The notes under the pieces are model-generated. The model saw nothing but the letters and a program-made list of their open reading frames with translations. It did not search any database and was not told the origin of the DNA. DNA of 58,572 nucleotides from an uncultured Flavobacteriales bacterium. GTDB lineage: Bacteria > Bacteroidota > Bacteroidia > Flavobacteriales > Schleiferiaceae. The stretch spans positions 1-58,572 of the forward strand of contig CAJQHZ010000022.1 of the NCBI GenBank assembly GCA_905478295.1, in the 5' to 3' direction. Both the position numbers and the translations under genes were made by a program. This document shows positions 1-7,975 of this stretch, one piece after another. Each line of letters opens with the position of its first letter. Position 1 is the stretch's first letter.

Positions 1-37
1 TAAAAGTGTATTGCTCTACCAACTGAGCTAAGAGATC
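1..37 (-). tRNA. tRNA-Lys (anticodon UUU), 5' half only
   Basis: Read on the minus strand, positions 37 to 1 give a 7-base acceptor strand, a T8-A9 pair, and a D arm GCTC-AGTTGGTA-GAGC. An anticodon stem and the loop start C-T-TTT-A follow, so the anticodon is UUU (Lys). The window boundary cuts the gene at tRNA position 37, so the anticodon-stem 3' strand, the T arm and the acceptor 3' strand are not visible. The isotype rests on loop counting only. Confidence 0.85.
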
Positions 38-61
38 AACCTTATTCCGCTTTGCGGGCTG

Positions 62-91
62 CAAATATACAGAGGTTTCCTTTTTTACCAA
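62..91 (-). promoter_or_regulatory. Bacteroidota-type promoter of the tRNA-Lys gene
   Basis: On the minus strand there is TTG (91-89), exactly 19 bases, then TATATTTG (69-62). This matches the Bacteroidota primary-sigma consensus TTG-N19-TAnnTTTG. It lies about 25 bases upstream of the tRNA 5' end. Confidence 0.6.
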
Positions 92-148
92 CTAAGTGAG
101 AGAAAAAAATCAAAGGAATATTTAGGCCTTAGGTTGGGGTAGGGTTTA

Positions 149-156
149 TACCTTTG
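149..156 (+). promoter_or_regulatory. -7 element upstream of aroK
   Basis: TACCTTTG fits TAnnTTTG and ends 20 bases before the aroK start codon. I see no TTG at the standard 19-base spacing, so only the -7 half is supported. Confidence 0.4.
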
Positions 157-176
157 AATACCAACAAATTTGGGCC

Positions 177-671
177 ATGAGATATTTTCTTTTAGGGTAT
201 ATGGGAAGCGGAAAAAGCACACTAGGTAAAGCGTTGAGCCAGGACTTAGGTGTGAATTTTGTAGACCTGGATGAGCTAATTACTGAGGACATTGGGAAGT
301 CTATAACTTCTTTTATGGAAGATAAAGGGGAATTGGCTTTTCGAAAAGTGGAGCACTATGTTTTAGAGCGCATACTTATGAGCGGAGCGGAAGATGTTGT
401 GGTAGCCTTGGGTGGCGGCACGCCTGTGTTCTATAATCATATGGAAGCTTTGAATGCCGCAGGGACGACTGTTTTTTTGGATGTGAGCGTTGTGGAATTG
501 GCCCGGAGATTAGAAAAGGACGTGGATCGACCGCTGATAAAAGATAAAGGCGATGTCGCGGAATTTGTAGCGAAACACCTTTTTGAACGTCGACCATTCT
601 ACAGTTTAGCGCACCACAGAGTGAAAGGCGATGCCCTCACTGTGGAAACTATTCTCGAAGCAATAGGGTAG
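177..671 (+). CDS. aroK: shikimate kinase
   Basis: This cytoplasmic enzyme phosphorylates shikimate at the 3-hydroxyl with ATP, in the pathway to chorismate and aromatic amino acids. The 164-residue length is normal for the family. Visible signatures are a Walker A loop GYMGSGKST (residues 7-15), D30/D32 of the DLD motif, a shikimate-binding arginine R56, the GGG loop at 79-81, a lid arginine at R118 in DRPLI, and R139 in ERRPFY. It has a -7 promoter element just upstream. Its stop codon directly abuts the stop of the convergent phosphoribosyltransferase gene, with no room for a terminator. Confidence 0.95.
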   Translation: MRYFLLGYMGSGKSTLGKALSQDLGVNFVDLDELITEDIGKSITSFMEDKGELAFRKVEHYVLERILMSGAEDVVVALGGGTPVFYNHMEALNAAGTTVFLDVSVVELARRLEKDVDRPLIKDKGDVAEFVAKHLFERRPFYSLAHHRVKGDALTVETILEAIG

Positions 672-1166
672 CTAGACGAGCTGGACGTTGGTGGCAACGC
701 CGTTGACCACGTTTAATTGGACCGTGTCCTGGAGCGTCGTACTCAAACTCAATCCTTTTAAATCTGCCTTCACCGGATAACGTTTATGACTGCGGTCAAC
801 AAGGACCGTCGTGCTTAGTACACGCGGGCGAAAGCTCATCAGCTTAATGACTGCCCAAAGTAGCGTACGTCCACTATTGAGCACATCATCTACCAGCGCG
901 AATTCACCGCCTTCTGGAAGGTCAATAACCATATTTTCAAGCACTGGTGCGTCTTTTTCCATCACAAGCGCGTGGAGCGTAATGTTGATGTCGCTAATGT
1001 TACGTAGACGGGTGACTAGCTGTTCCGCAAGCCAATACCCGTTATCCTTGATACCTACGACGTGCAAGTCAGTGGCATTGTGGTGACGGTCGTACAGTTC
1101 CCACGCGAGGCGCTGGATCTTGTGCTCTATGGCTGTTGCATTGAGTATTTCGGTAGTGTTGCTCAT
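672..1166 (-). CDS. PyrR-like phosphoribosyltransferase family protein
   Basis: A 164-residue type I phosphoribosyltransferase. The PRPP-binding motif is clear (FALVDDVLNSGRTL, about residues 87-100), with the two acidic residues followed by the SGRT loop. The fold and length resemble PyrR and hypoxanthine/uracil phosphoribosyltransferases, but the substrate cannot be read from the sequence. Given its length and the VDDVL motif, PyrR-like is the best family label. Whether it regulates pyrimidine genes or only salvages bases is unknown. It is 12 bases downstream of rlmD on the same strand and may be cotranscribed with it. Confidence 0.8.
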   Translation of the reverse strand: MSNTTEILNATAIEHKIQRLAWELYDRHHNATDLHVVGIKDNGYWLAEQLVTRLRNISDINITLHALVMEKDAPVLENMVIDLPEGGEFALVDDVLNSGRTLLWAVIKLMSFRPRVLSTTVLVDRSHKRYPVKADLKGLSLSTTLQDTVQLNVVNGVATNVQLV

Positions 1167-1178
1167 GATAGGGTGAAA

Positions 1179-2609
1179 TTAGGCTTTTAACACCAATTGG
1201 ACAACGTTTTCTATATGATGTGTTTGCGGGAACATATCCACAGCGCGGCTTTGCTTCACTTCATATTTCTCTGCCAAAAGTCCTAAATCGCGCGCTTGTG
1301 TGGCAGAGTTGCAGCTTACGTAAACGATCCTAGGAATCTCTAATTCTAAAAGCAGCGAAACCACATCACCGTGCATTCCATCTCTTGGTGGATCTGTAAC
1401 CAATACATCCGGCTTTCCGTGCTTCGCGATAAAATCGGCATTAAAGATGTTCTTCATGTCCCCTGCATAGAACGTAGCATTGTCGACACCATTGTTTTTG
1501 GCATTGAGTTTCGCATCTTCAATGGCTTCAGGGATCAATTCAATTCCAACCACTTCGCGCGCCTGCTCTGCCATGAAAAGTGCAATAGTACCCGTTCCAG
1601 TGTATAGATCAAACACGAGCTCATCCTGCTTAATTTCGGCCATGTCCAGGGCAACCTTATACAGTTCGTATGCCTGTTCAGGATTCGTCTGGTAAAAACT
1701 CTTAGGACCTATTTTAAAACGCAATTCACCTGCGCCACTGTACTTTGGCATGGCTTCTTCAATGAACCCAGGGCCGCTGTAGGTAATAATGTCTTGATCG
1801 TAGATGGTATCGTTTTGCTTCGTGTTGATCACGTATTGTAGGGTCGTAATCTCAGGGAATTTCTCGTCCAATTCCTTCAGCAAAGCCTCGCGCGCCTGTG
1901 CATGCTCTTCTTTAAACTGAATCACGACTAAAACTTCACCCGTGCTGGCCACACGAATCATCAACGTTCTCAACCAACCCTCTTGACTGCGCGCGTTGAA
2001 AAACGGCATGTCCTTTTCGATGGCCCAGTCGCGCACAAAGTTGCGTATGGCATTTGAAGGTTCGGGTTGCAGTAAACATTCATCAATGTCTAAGACCTTA
2101 TCCCAGAAACCTGGAATGTGAAATCCTGCACCACGGCGCTCTGGAAAATCCACACCGCTGTCCAGTTGCTCTTGCGTCAGCCATTTATTATCAGTAAAAC
2201 TGAATTCTAATTTATTTCTATAGCGGTACTCTTTTTCACTACCAAGGATGGGGTGGAACTCTTCTGGAACAACGTGGCCAATTTTGCGCAAATTCTCGCG
2301 CACCTCTTTTTCCTTATATCCTAGCTGTTTTTCATAGCTCAGATTCTGCCATTTGCATCCGCCACACACACCGAAGTACTGGCATTGTGGATCTACACGG
2401 TCGGGACTGTATACATCCACTTTTACCACTTTTCCTTCGAGGTAGTTCCGGCGTTTTTTTGTCACCTTAACTTCGACTACGTCGCCGGGAACCCCGCCAC
2501 TTACAAACACCACTTTCTCGCCGTGTCTGCCCACAGCTTTTCCTTTATTCCCTATATCCGTAAGCTCGACCTGTTCAAGGTTTGCTATGTGTTTTCTCTT
2601 TCTCGCCAT
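1179..2609 (-). CDS. rlmD: 23S rRNA (uracil-C5)-methyltransferase, RlmD/RumA family
   Basis: This enzyme uses S-adenosylmethionine to methylate a uracil at C5 in 23S rRNA (U1939 in E. coli numbering for RlmD). It has an N-terminal TRAM domain. Iron-sulfur cluster cysteines follow in the spaced motif C-x5-CGGC with a later Cys in DIDECLL. The SAM-binding DLYTGTGTIAL, the DPPRDG loop and the catalytic Cys in YVSCNSAT are also present. The frame is open upstream to an ATG at 2669, but that extension runs through a terminator hairpin. I therefore start at the ATG at 2609, giving MARKRK and 476 residues. Exact uridine specificity among RumA paralogues is inferred. Confidence 0.85.
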   Translation of the reverse strand: MARKRKHIANLEQVELTDIGNKGKAVGRHGEKVVFVSGGVPGDVVEVKVTKKRRNYLEGKVVKVDVYSPDRVDPQCQYFGVCGGCKWQNLSYEKQLGYKEKEVRENLRKIGHVVPEEFHPILGSEKEYRYRNKLEFSFTDNKWLTQEQLDSGVDFPERRGAGFHIPGFWDKVLDIDECLLQPEPSNAIRNFVRDWAIEKDMPFFNARSQEGWLRTLMIRVASTGEVLVVIQFKEEHAQAREALLKELDEKFPEITTLQYVINTKQNDTIYDQDIITYSGPGFIEEAMPKYSGAGELRFKIGPKSFYQTNPEQAYELYKVALDMAEIKQDELVFDLYTGTGTIALFMAEQAREVVGIELIPEAIEDAKLNAKNNGVDNATFYAGDMKNIFNADFIAKHGKPDVLVTDPPRDGMHGDVVSLLLELEIPRIVYVSCNSATQARDLGLLAEKYEVKQSRAVDMFPQTHHIENVVQLVLKA

Positions 2610-2615
2610 AGGCCG

Positions 2616-2623
2616 CAAAAATA
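2616..2623 (-). promoter_or_regulatory. -7 element of rlmD
   Basis: TATTTTTG on the minus strand matches TAnnTTTG and ends six bases before the chosen ATG at 2609. It lies between the upstream gene's terminator and rlmD, so it supports the shorter start and suggests a nearly leaderless mRNA. Confidence 0.4.
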
Positions 2624-2628
2624 GTCTA

Positions 2629-2660
2629 TAAAAAGAGAGGGCGGCCTCCCGGCCGCCCTC
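2629..2660 (-). terminator. Rho-independent terminator of the Omp28-like T9SS gene
   Basis: A perfect 10-bp GC-rich stem (2637-2646 with 2651-2660) has a four-base TCCC loop. On the minus strand it is followed by a T-rich run (2634-2629). It sits just past the stop codon of the gene ending at 2686. Confidence 0.85.
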
Positions 2661-2685
2661 AATATTCAAACGCTTAAAAAGCGGG

Positions 2686-4716
2686 TTACTTCACGATCAC
2701 AGGCTGTGCATGAGAAGCACCATCTGTTGTTGTGATAAGTAGGTAGGTACCTGAGGCAAGACCTTCAGTAGAAATCTGAACCTTCTTTCCGCCAGTGAAA
2801 TCTGCTTGCTCTTGGTAAAGCGTGCGTCCTGTCAGATCCATTAGTTTCAGAGTTGCTGTTGCCTCAAAGTCTCCTTCAACAAAGAAGTCGCCGCTCGTTG
2901 GGTTCGGGTAAACCTTCAACTCACTTGCGAGTGTTTCTTCGAATTGGCCTATCGTATAGGTTGCATCAACACTTTGTAATACTTCTTTAGTAGAAATGTC
3001 TTGTACCCATAAAATAACACCAAGATTGGTGAAGTCTTCTACCGTGTGTTCTATACTTAGGTTTGCTGGACTCTGAGCACTTGCCGGCAAAGTGTAGTTA
3101 CCGTTAAATGTATAGCTCAAAGTTTTAGTAACGCTCTGGCCTGAAGTCAATGCGCTCAGCGTTTCGCCATTCTCATTCGGCATCATTTTCTTTACTACGT
3201 TGAAAAATTCGGTCTCGCCATTTGTTTTGACGTTGGCAACATCGAGGTGCGAATAAATAACTGCAAAGAGTCTAAGGTTATTTGAGGTAACATCCGCCAA
3301 TGGTGATATCGTTACTTCAGTCTCTATTGTTTTTGTCCAACGGCTCCATGTAGCTGTCATATCCACGAAAGCAGGAACATTTTGATATTGGTCGTACAAT
3401 GCCTGCGTAACACCGTTTCCATTTCCGTCCCAACCGCCATCGATTTCAACCCGCGGTACAGAATTAATGCCGTAGAAAGTTCTTCTCGCACCTCCTTCGG
3501 TGGTGTAATAAGGGTCACCTGTACCTGGCCAGCTCATCTGGTATTTAATAGAGTTGTGTTCTCCTGGGTTGTCGTCAAAAACAGCTTCCATAGTAGTATT
3601 CGCTGGTGTACATGGTCCACAAGTTGAAGAAGTGAACGTTTCATAAAGCGGGTAGCGGGTAGTTAACGCGGTAACAACTTGAATATCCAGACTTACGGTA
3701 TCATTCGCTGTATTCGCATCAACATTACTTCCGTTGAGACCACTCAGCCAAGCTTTAACAGAGTAAAGGCCTGTGCTTGAAGGATTCCATGTCGTTCCCG
3801 AGGTAAGTGTACCTGTAGAACCGCTGGGAATGCTAATGCTCGATAAACTCGACGTCATCGGTGTAGAACCATTGATGCTGTAGTTAAATGTAGCGCTGGT
3901 CAAATTCTGAGCACCATTATTTGTAAAGTCAGCAGCAATAGTATATGGTGCTGCATTTAAACCTAAATAAGGGCTAACATTTAAGCTGGCACCGGCCAAT
4001 TCATAGTCCGGCTGTACACCTTGAATAAAGGTGTAGTAGGTATTGTCCAAAAAGTCGGGCGCATTCGTTGAATTACTACCTACGCTTGTAATCTGATCGT
4101 AAACGTTTGTACTGTTTACACGAACACCTATCGTTAAACTTGGTGTCGCACCTGCATTACGCTGGTCAACGATGTATATATTATTTGTTGTTTCCTCCAA
4201 TACGATAGACCAGTAGCTCCAGTGGCTTCCTGAGGCACCAGTAACACTGTAAGAAGAGAACAGAATCCATTCCTGACGGTTTGGTGAAGTTCCAAAAGTT
4301 TTACGTGCAACTTGATCGTTCGGACCGCTTCCATTCAAACCAAGCACACAAATGGAAGAGTCCGGTACTGTAGAATTAGTTATCGCTACCGCAGAACCTA
4401 CACTGTGATTCGCAGGACTCGTTTTTCTTGAGAATGTCAATACACCGGTATTTGATACACGGAAAGAATCAATTGCTGAGCCTTGTAACTTAAATGTAAA
4501 AGGAAGCGTCTGAACGCTAGAGTACGTACCCGCTGTTTGGGCCGCACTTAAGATGCTGGTCCAGTCCGTCGGTAGACCGCTGCCCACAGGATATTCTGAA
4601 TTTTCCTGATTTACATTGTTTGGGTTTGAGCCCGACACCGGAGCGGTATGGTAATATTGCGCACTGGCCGTTATACTGAAGGCAAGCGCTGCAAAAGAGA
4701 GTAATAGTTTTTTCAT
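2686..4716 (-). CDS. Omp28-related protein with T9SS type A sorting domain
   Basis: A 676-residue secreted protein. It has a signal peptide (MKKLLLSFAALAFSITASAQ) and a long beta-rich N-terminal region. A thioredoxin-like Omp28-family domain starts near residue 350, with the CGPC pair in TSSTCGPCTPAN. A C-terminal type A sorting domain starts at VYPNPTSG and ends in PVIVK. Established knowledge: such C-termini direct export by the type IX secretion system and are cleaved or anchored at the cell surface. The CGPC motif could allow disulfide chemistry, but the Omp28 family has no settled function. It is a single gene with its own strong terminator. Confidence 0.85.
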   Translation of the reverse strand: MKKLLLSFAALAFSITASAQYYHTAPVSGSNPNNVNQENSEYPVGSGLPTDWTSILSAAQTAGTYSSVQTLPFTFKLQGSAIDSFRVSNTGVLTFSRKTSPANHSVGSAVAITNSTVPDSSICVLGLNGSGPNDQVARKTFGTSPNRQEWILFSSYSVTGASGSHWSYWSIVLEETTNNIYIVDQRNAGATPSLTIGVRVNSTNVYDQITSVGSNSTNAPDFLDNTYYTFIQGVQPDYELAGASLNVSPYLGLNAAPYTIAADFTNNGAQNLTSATFNYSINGSTPMTSSLSSISIPSGSTGTLTSGTTWNPSSTGLYSVKAWLSGLNGSNVDANTANDTVSLDIQVVTALTTRYPLYETFTSSTCGPCTPANTTMEAVFDDNPGEHNSIKYQMSWPGTGDPYYTTEGGARRTFYGINSVPRVEIDGGWDGNGNGVTQALYDQYQNVPAFVDMTATWSRWTKTIETEVTISPLADVTSNNLRLFAVIYSHLDVANVKTNGETEFFNVVKKMMPNENGETLSALTSGQSVTKTLSYTFNGNYTLPASAQSPANLSIEHTVEDFTNLGVILWVQDISTKEVLQSVDATYTIGQFEETLASELKVYPNPTSGDFFVEGDFEATATLKLMDLTGRTLYQEQADFTGGKKVQISTEGLASGTYLLITTTDGASHAQPVIVK

Positions 4717-4785
4717 AATGTTTGTTGTGAAATTTGCGGTTATGAAGTTATTACTTTTCCTCCTAATTGGCCCGATTTCAGCACT

Positions 4786-4793
4786 TATATTTG
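4786..4793 (+). promoter_or_regulatory. -7 element upstream of rocD
   Basis: TATATTTG fits the Bacteroidota -7 consensus and ends 25 bases before the rocD ATG. A TTG at 4767-4769 is only 16 bases upstream, a short spacing. Confidence 0.45.
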
Positions 4794-4818
4794 TAGAAAC
4801 CCAAAATTCAAAATTTTT

Positions 4819-6084
4819 ATGGCCCAGTCCTCTGCATCATTAATGGCTCTCGAAGAAAAGTACGGCGCACACAACTACCATCCTTTACCTGTTGTTCTCG
4901 ATAAAGGAGAAGGCGTATATGTTTGGGATGTAGAAGGCAAACGTTACTACGATTTTTTATCGGCCTACAGCGCAGTGAATCAGGGACATTGCCATCCTAG
5001 GATTGTAGGTGCCATGGTTGCGCAGGCGCAAACATTGACTTTAACCTCACGTGCCTTCTATAACAGTAAGCTCGGGGCGTACGAGAAGTACATGAGTGAA
5101 ACCTTCGGGTTTGACAAAATTTTACCAATGAATTCAGGCGCGGAAGCGGTAGAGACCGCTCTTAAAATTGCCCGTAAGTGGGGTTATGAGAAAAAAGGCG
5201 TTGCTGAAAACAGCGGAATTATAGTCGTTTGTGAAGGCAACTTCCACGGTCGAACGACAACAATCATTTCGTTCTCCGATGATCCAGATGCCCGTAACAA
5301 CTTCGGTCCATATACTTCAGGTTTTGTAACCGTTCCATACAATGACATCGCGGCGTTGAATTTCGCTTTAATGAATGAGAATGTTGTCGGTTTTCTTGTT
5401 GAGCCCATTCAAGGAGAGGCAGGCGTTAATACCCCTGATGCAAATTTCATAGCGGAAGCCGCAGCTTTATGTAAAGAGCGCAATGTTTTATTGATTGCGG
5501 ATGAAGTACAGACCGGTATTGCACGTACCGGTTCATTACTGGCTGTTTGTGGCGATTGCTCGTGTGGCAATACCTGTGAACGTGGTGCGACATATACAAA
5601 ACCCGACCTTTTAATTTTGGGTAAGGCACTTTCAGGCGGGGTATATCCCGTGAGCGCAGTACTTGCAGATGACCCAGTAATGGAAGTCATCAAGCCCGGC
5701 CAGCACGGTTCAACCTTTGGTGGTAACCCTATTGCCGCAGAAGTTGCAATGGCGGCGTTAGAAGTTGTGAAAGAGGAGGGGCTTGCCCCGCATGCACGAG
5801 CTATGGGTGAACATTTCCGTGCAGAGATGAATAAGATCATAGGGGAGACGACATTGGTCACTAAAGTTCGCGGTAAGGGCCTTCTAAACGCGATTATTAT
5901 AAACGATACGCCCGATAGTTCGACGGCCTGGAACATATGTGTAGCGCTGAAAGAAAATGGGTTGCTCGCTAAACCGACACACGGTAATATCATTCGCTTT
6001 GCGCCACCGTTGGTAATGACAAAGGACCAATTGGACGAATGCATCGCCATCATCCGTACTACGTTACTCAACTTTAAAAAGTAA
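4819..6084 (+). CDS. rocD: ornithine--oxo-acid aminotransferase
   Basis: A PLP-dependent class III aminotransferase. It moves the delta-amino group of ornithine to 2-oxoglutarate, giving glutamate semialdehyde (arginine/proline interconversion). The 421 residues include the PLP aspartate in IADEVQTG, the Schiff-base lysine K269 in LILGKALSGG, and the family N-terminus YGAHNYHPLPVVL. Between the EVQTG and lysine blocks is a small insertion with four closely spaced cysteines (C244, C247, C249, C253). Its TAA stop overlaps the ATG of the acyltransferase gene by one base (TAATG), so the two are probably translationally coupled. Confidence 0.9.
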   Translation: MAQSSASLMALEEKYGAHNYHPLPVVLDKGEGVYVWDVEGKRYYDFLSAYSAVNQGHCHPRIVGAMVAQAQTLTLTSRAFYNSKLGAYEKYMSETFGFDKILPMNSGAEAVETALKIARKWGYEKKGVAENSGIIVVCEGNFHGRTTTIISFSDDPDARNNFGPYTSGFVTVPYNDIAALNFALMNENVVGFLVEPIQGEAGVNTPDANFIAEAAALCKERNVLLIADEVQTGIARTGSLLAVCGDCSCGNTCERGATYTKPDLLILGKALSGGVYPVSAVLADDPVMEVIKPGQHGSTFGGNPIAAEVAMAALEVVKEEGLAPHARAMGEHFRAEMNKIIGETTLVTKVRGKGLLNAIIINDTPDSSTAWNICVALKENGLLAKPTHGNIIRFAPPLVMTKDQLDECIAIIRTTLLNFKK

Positions 6085-7151
6085 TGGGTTGGCTCCAAGC
6101 CTTTTTCCCAAACGATCAGCATCCTGATCACCACAAACCGCTCGATGGATTGCGCGGTCTCGCCGTGCTATTGGTCGTATTTGGTCACGGAAACAACCAC
6201 GGCTTGGGTCCCTTTGGCGACCATAGTTTATTCATACGCGGAAAACTAGGCGTGTACCTGTTCTTTGTACTATCTGCCTACCTCTTAGATCGTCAAATTA
6301 TTAAGATGTTTCAGCAGGAACGTGCAGCATGGGACTACTGGTTATATTACATTTCTCGCCGCATTTTGCGCATTTTTCCACTCTTTTTCCTTGCGCTTGT
6401 AGTCTTTAGATTAGCGAATGCCAGTGGTCTAAAAGTGGTTATTTACGAATGGCAGGAGGTATGGCAGCATTTGGCGCTGCAGCGCGGTGATCACATCTTT
6501 TGGTCGATCCCGGTAGAATTTAAATATTACCTAATCAGCCCCATATTGCTCTTCATTTTTCACCGTGTTTTTCGATGGAATGTCTACGCTGTAGTTATTA
6601 CACTACTGTCGGTAATGGTTGGTTCACATCTGTTTGTTTTGTGGTGGAATCCGTTAGGTACCAGCACCCTTTGGTTCCTTAACATCTTCTTGCTTGGAAC
6701 GCTAGTGGCATTTATCGAACGGTTGCATCCAAAGCTTTGGAACACGCTTACGCAATCTAGGTTTACAACGTACATTGGGTGGGCGGTTCTACTGATCTTC
6801 AGTGTATGGTCGTGGAAAGCCGAAAATTATACCAACATCGGCACCTTTGTTCCCGCTGCAGCGTTGTGGTCTATTGCGCTCATAGCGTCCTTTAAAACCG
6901 GGCTGTGGGCGACCATCTTGAGCTGGAAACCTTTGCGATGGGTAGGTGCTGTTTCCTTTAGCATGTATCTTTTTCATATCCCCGTATTAATGTGGGTAAA
7001 ATCTTTTGCATTGCCGTCAGAAATCGCGTGGCTCAGCTACCTTGCGCTCACTGCAGGTGTCACGGCAATAACTTATCTATTCGTCGAACGGCCTTTGCAA
7101 AATTTCAAACCTTTTGTACATGGATCAGCGGGAACAAAACCTACGTCTTAA
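6084..7151 (+). CDS. acyltransferase family 3 (OafA/NodX-like) membrane protein
   Basis: A 355-residue integral membrane O-acyltransferase. The N-terminus carries the hallmark DGLRGLAVLLVVFGH, including the conserved His after the RG motif. About ten hydrophobic segments follow, and the last ones contain SFSMYLFHIP, another family hallmark. Members O-acetylate or acylate surface sugars, lipids or antibiotics at the cytoplasmic membrane; the acceptor cannot be deduced here. It starts inside the rocD stop codon, and its 3' end overlaps the downstream thioredoxin-like gene by about 32 bases. This is compact packing of genes with no obvious shared pathway. Confidence 0.85.
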   Translation: MGWLQAFFPNDQHPDHHKPLDGLRGLAVLLVVFGHGNNHGLGPFGDHSLFIRGKLGVYLFFVLSAYLLDRQIIKMFQQERAAWDYWLYYISRRILRIFPLFFLALVVFRLANASGLKVVIYEWQEVWQHLALQRGDHIFWSIPVEFKYYLISPILLFIFHRVFRWNVYAVVITLLSVMVGSHLFVLWWNPLGTSTLWFLNIFLLGTLVAFIERLHPKLWNTLTQSRFTTYIGWAVLLIFSVWSWKAENYTNIGTFVPAAALWSIALIASFKTGLWATILSWKPLRWVGAVSFSMYLFHIPVLMWVKSFALPSEIAWLSYLALTAGVTAITYLFVERPLQNFKPFVHGSAGTKPTS

Positions 7152-7722
7152 AGAAGCTTTCGAGCACGGAATTACCTACAAGAGCTACAGCGAATTAGTA
7201 CAGCAGTATGCGCGCCAAGGCAAAACTTCAGGTGAGCAAAAGGAATCTTACGTGGGTTATACGAAGCTCGCCGCTGCACGTCAGCGCCGCTGGGAAAAGA
7301 CGTACAGTCCAGAAGTAAACTTTATCGATGCCATTTACGATTGTAAAGTTAAAAGCGAACAGTGGTTAATTTTTACCGAGACTTGGTGTGGTGATGCGGC
7401 GCACGCTTTACCGTTTTTTAATGAATGGGCCATTGCAACGAAAATCCCTATGCGTATCGTATTTCGCGATGAGTATCCGGAGTTAATGGACCAATTCCTA
7501 ACTGACGGCAGTCGTTCCATCCCAAAGTGGATCCGACTAAACGATCATTTTGAAGCAGTGAATAATTGGGGTCCTCGTCCATCAGAATTGATGGGATACT
7601 TCAAGCAGTGGAAAGCTGAGCCAGATTTTGATAAATCGGAATGGTCACTTTTTGCACAGGATTGGTACAACAAAAATAAAGGTCGCGCTCTGGAGAACGA
7701 CATCTTCGATTTAATGCGGTAG
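7120..7722 (+). CDS. thioredoxin family protein (WCGDA variant)
   Basis: About 200 residues from the ATG at 7120; another in-frame ATG lies at 7114. A thioredoxin-like core sits near residues 80-165. It has ETWCGDAAH where classical thioredoxins have WCGPC, so only one cysteine of the pair remains. A later SIPKW provides the cis-proline position. The pattern matches the bacterial thioredoxin-like group found widely in Bacteroidota. A redox role with a single Cys, such as monothiol chemistry or chaperone-like binding, is inference. The start lies inside the acyltransferase gene, so the two are probably coupled. Confidence 0.75.
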   Translation: MDQREQNLRLKEAFEHGITYKSYSELVQQYARQGKTSGEQKESYVGYTKLAAARQRRWEKTYSPEVNFIDAIYDCKVKSEQWLIFTETWCGDAAHALPFFNEWAIATKIPMRIVFRDEYPELMDQFLTDGSRSIPKWIRLNDHFEAVNNWGPRPSELMGYFKQWKAEPDFDKSEWSLFAQDWYNKNKGRALENDIFDLMR

Positions 7723-7743
7723 TGATTCTTGTTGTAAGTGGTA

Positions 7744-7974
7744 TTACTTGTTGTTCTTGAGATTCAAAAACATCTTTTCAAACGTGCTGTAGACTTCCTC
7801 AAGAAAGGGGGCAGTAAGTGCCTCTTTAACTTCAGATACAGAAGGATGCGATTCTTTCATGAATTTGAATCCTTGTTTCATAGGTCCAGCTTCGAATTCT
7901 ACGTAATGCCAGCGTTCCATCGCGTAAATGGTGGTTTTGAATTGTTTGGTACTCCAGGTTTCGACGATGCGCAT
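7744..7974 (-). CDS. small conserved-looking hypothetical protein
   Basis: A 76-residue soluble protein with no signal peptide or membrane segment. It starts MRIVETWSTKQFKTTIY, has alternating beta-like stretches, and ends in an amphipathic helix (EVYSTFEKMFLNLK). It lies one base downstream of the TonB receptor stop codon and is last in that operon. The layout resembles short hypothetical proteins common in Bacteroidota, but I cannot assign a function. Operonic placement and good codon structure argue that it is real. Confidence 0.65.
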   Translation of the reverse strand: MRIVETWSTKQFKTTIYAMERWHYVEFEAGPMKQGFKFMKESHPSVSEVKEALTAPFLEEVYSTFEKMFLNLKNNK

Positions 7975-7975
7975 A

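Noticed and set aside
2610-2669. N-terminal extension of rlmD to an ATG at 2669
   Set aside because: The extension would run through the terminator hairpin of the upstream gene, and a -7 element lies just before the ATG at 2609.
5409-6134. Long minus-strand frame of 241 residues opposite rocD
   Set aside because: It is the antisense of a strongly conserved aminotransferase gene, and its translation shows no family pattern.
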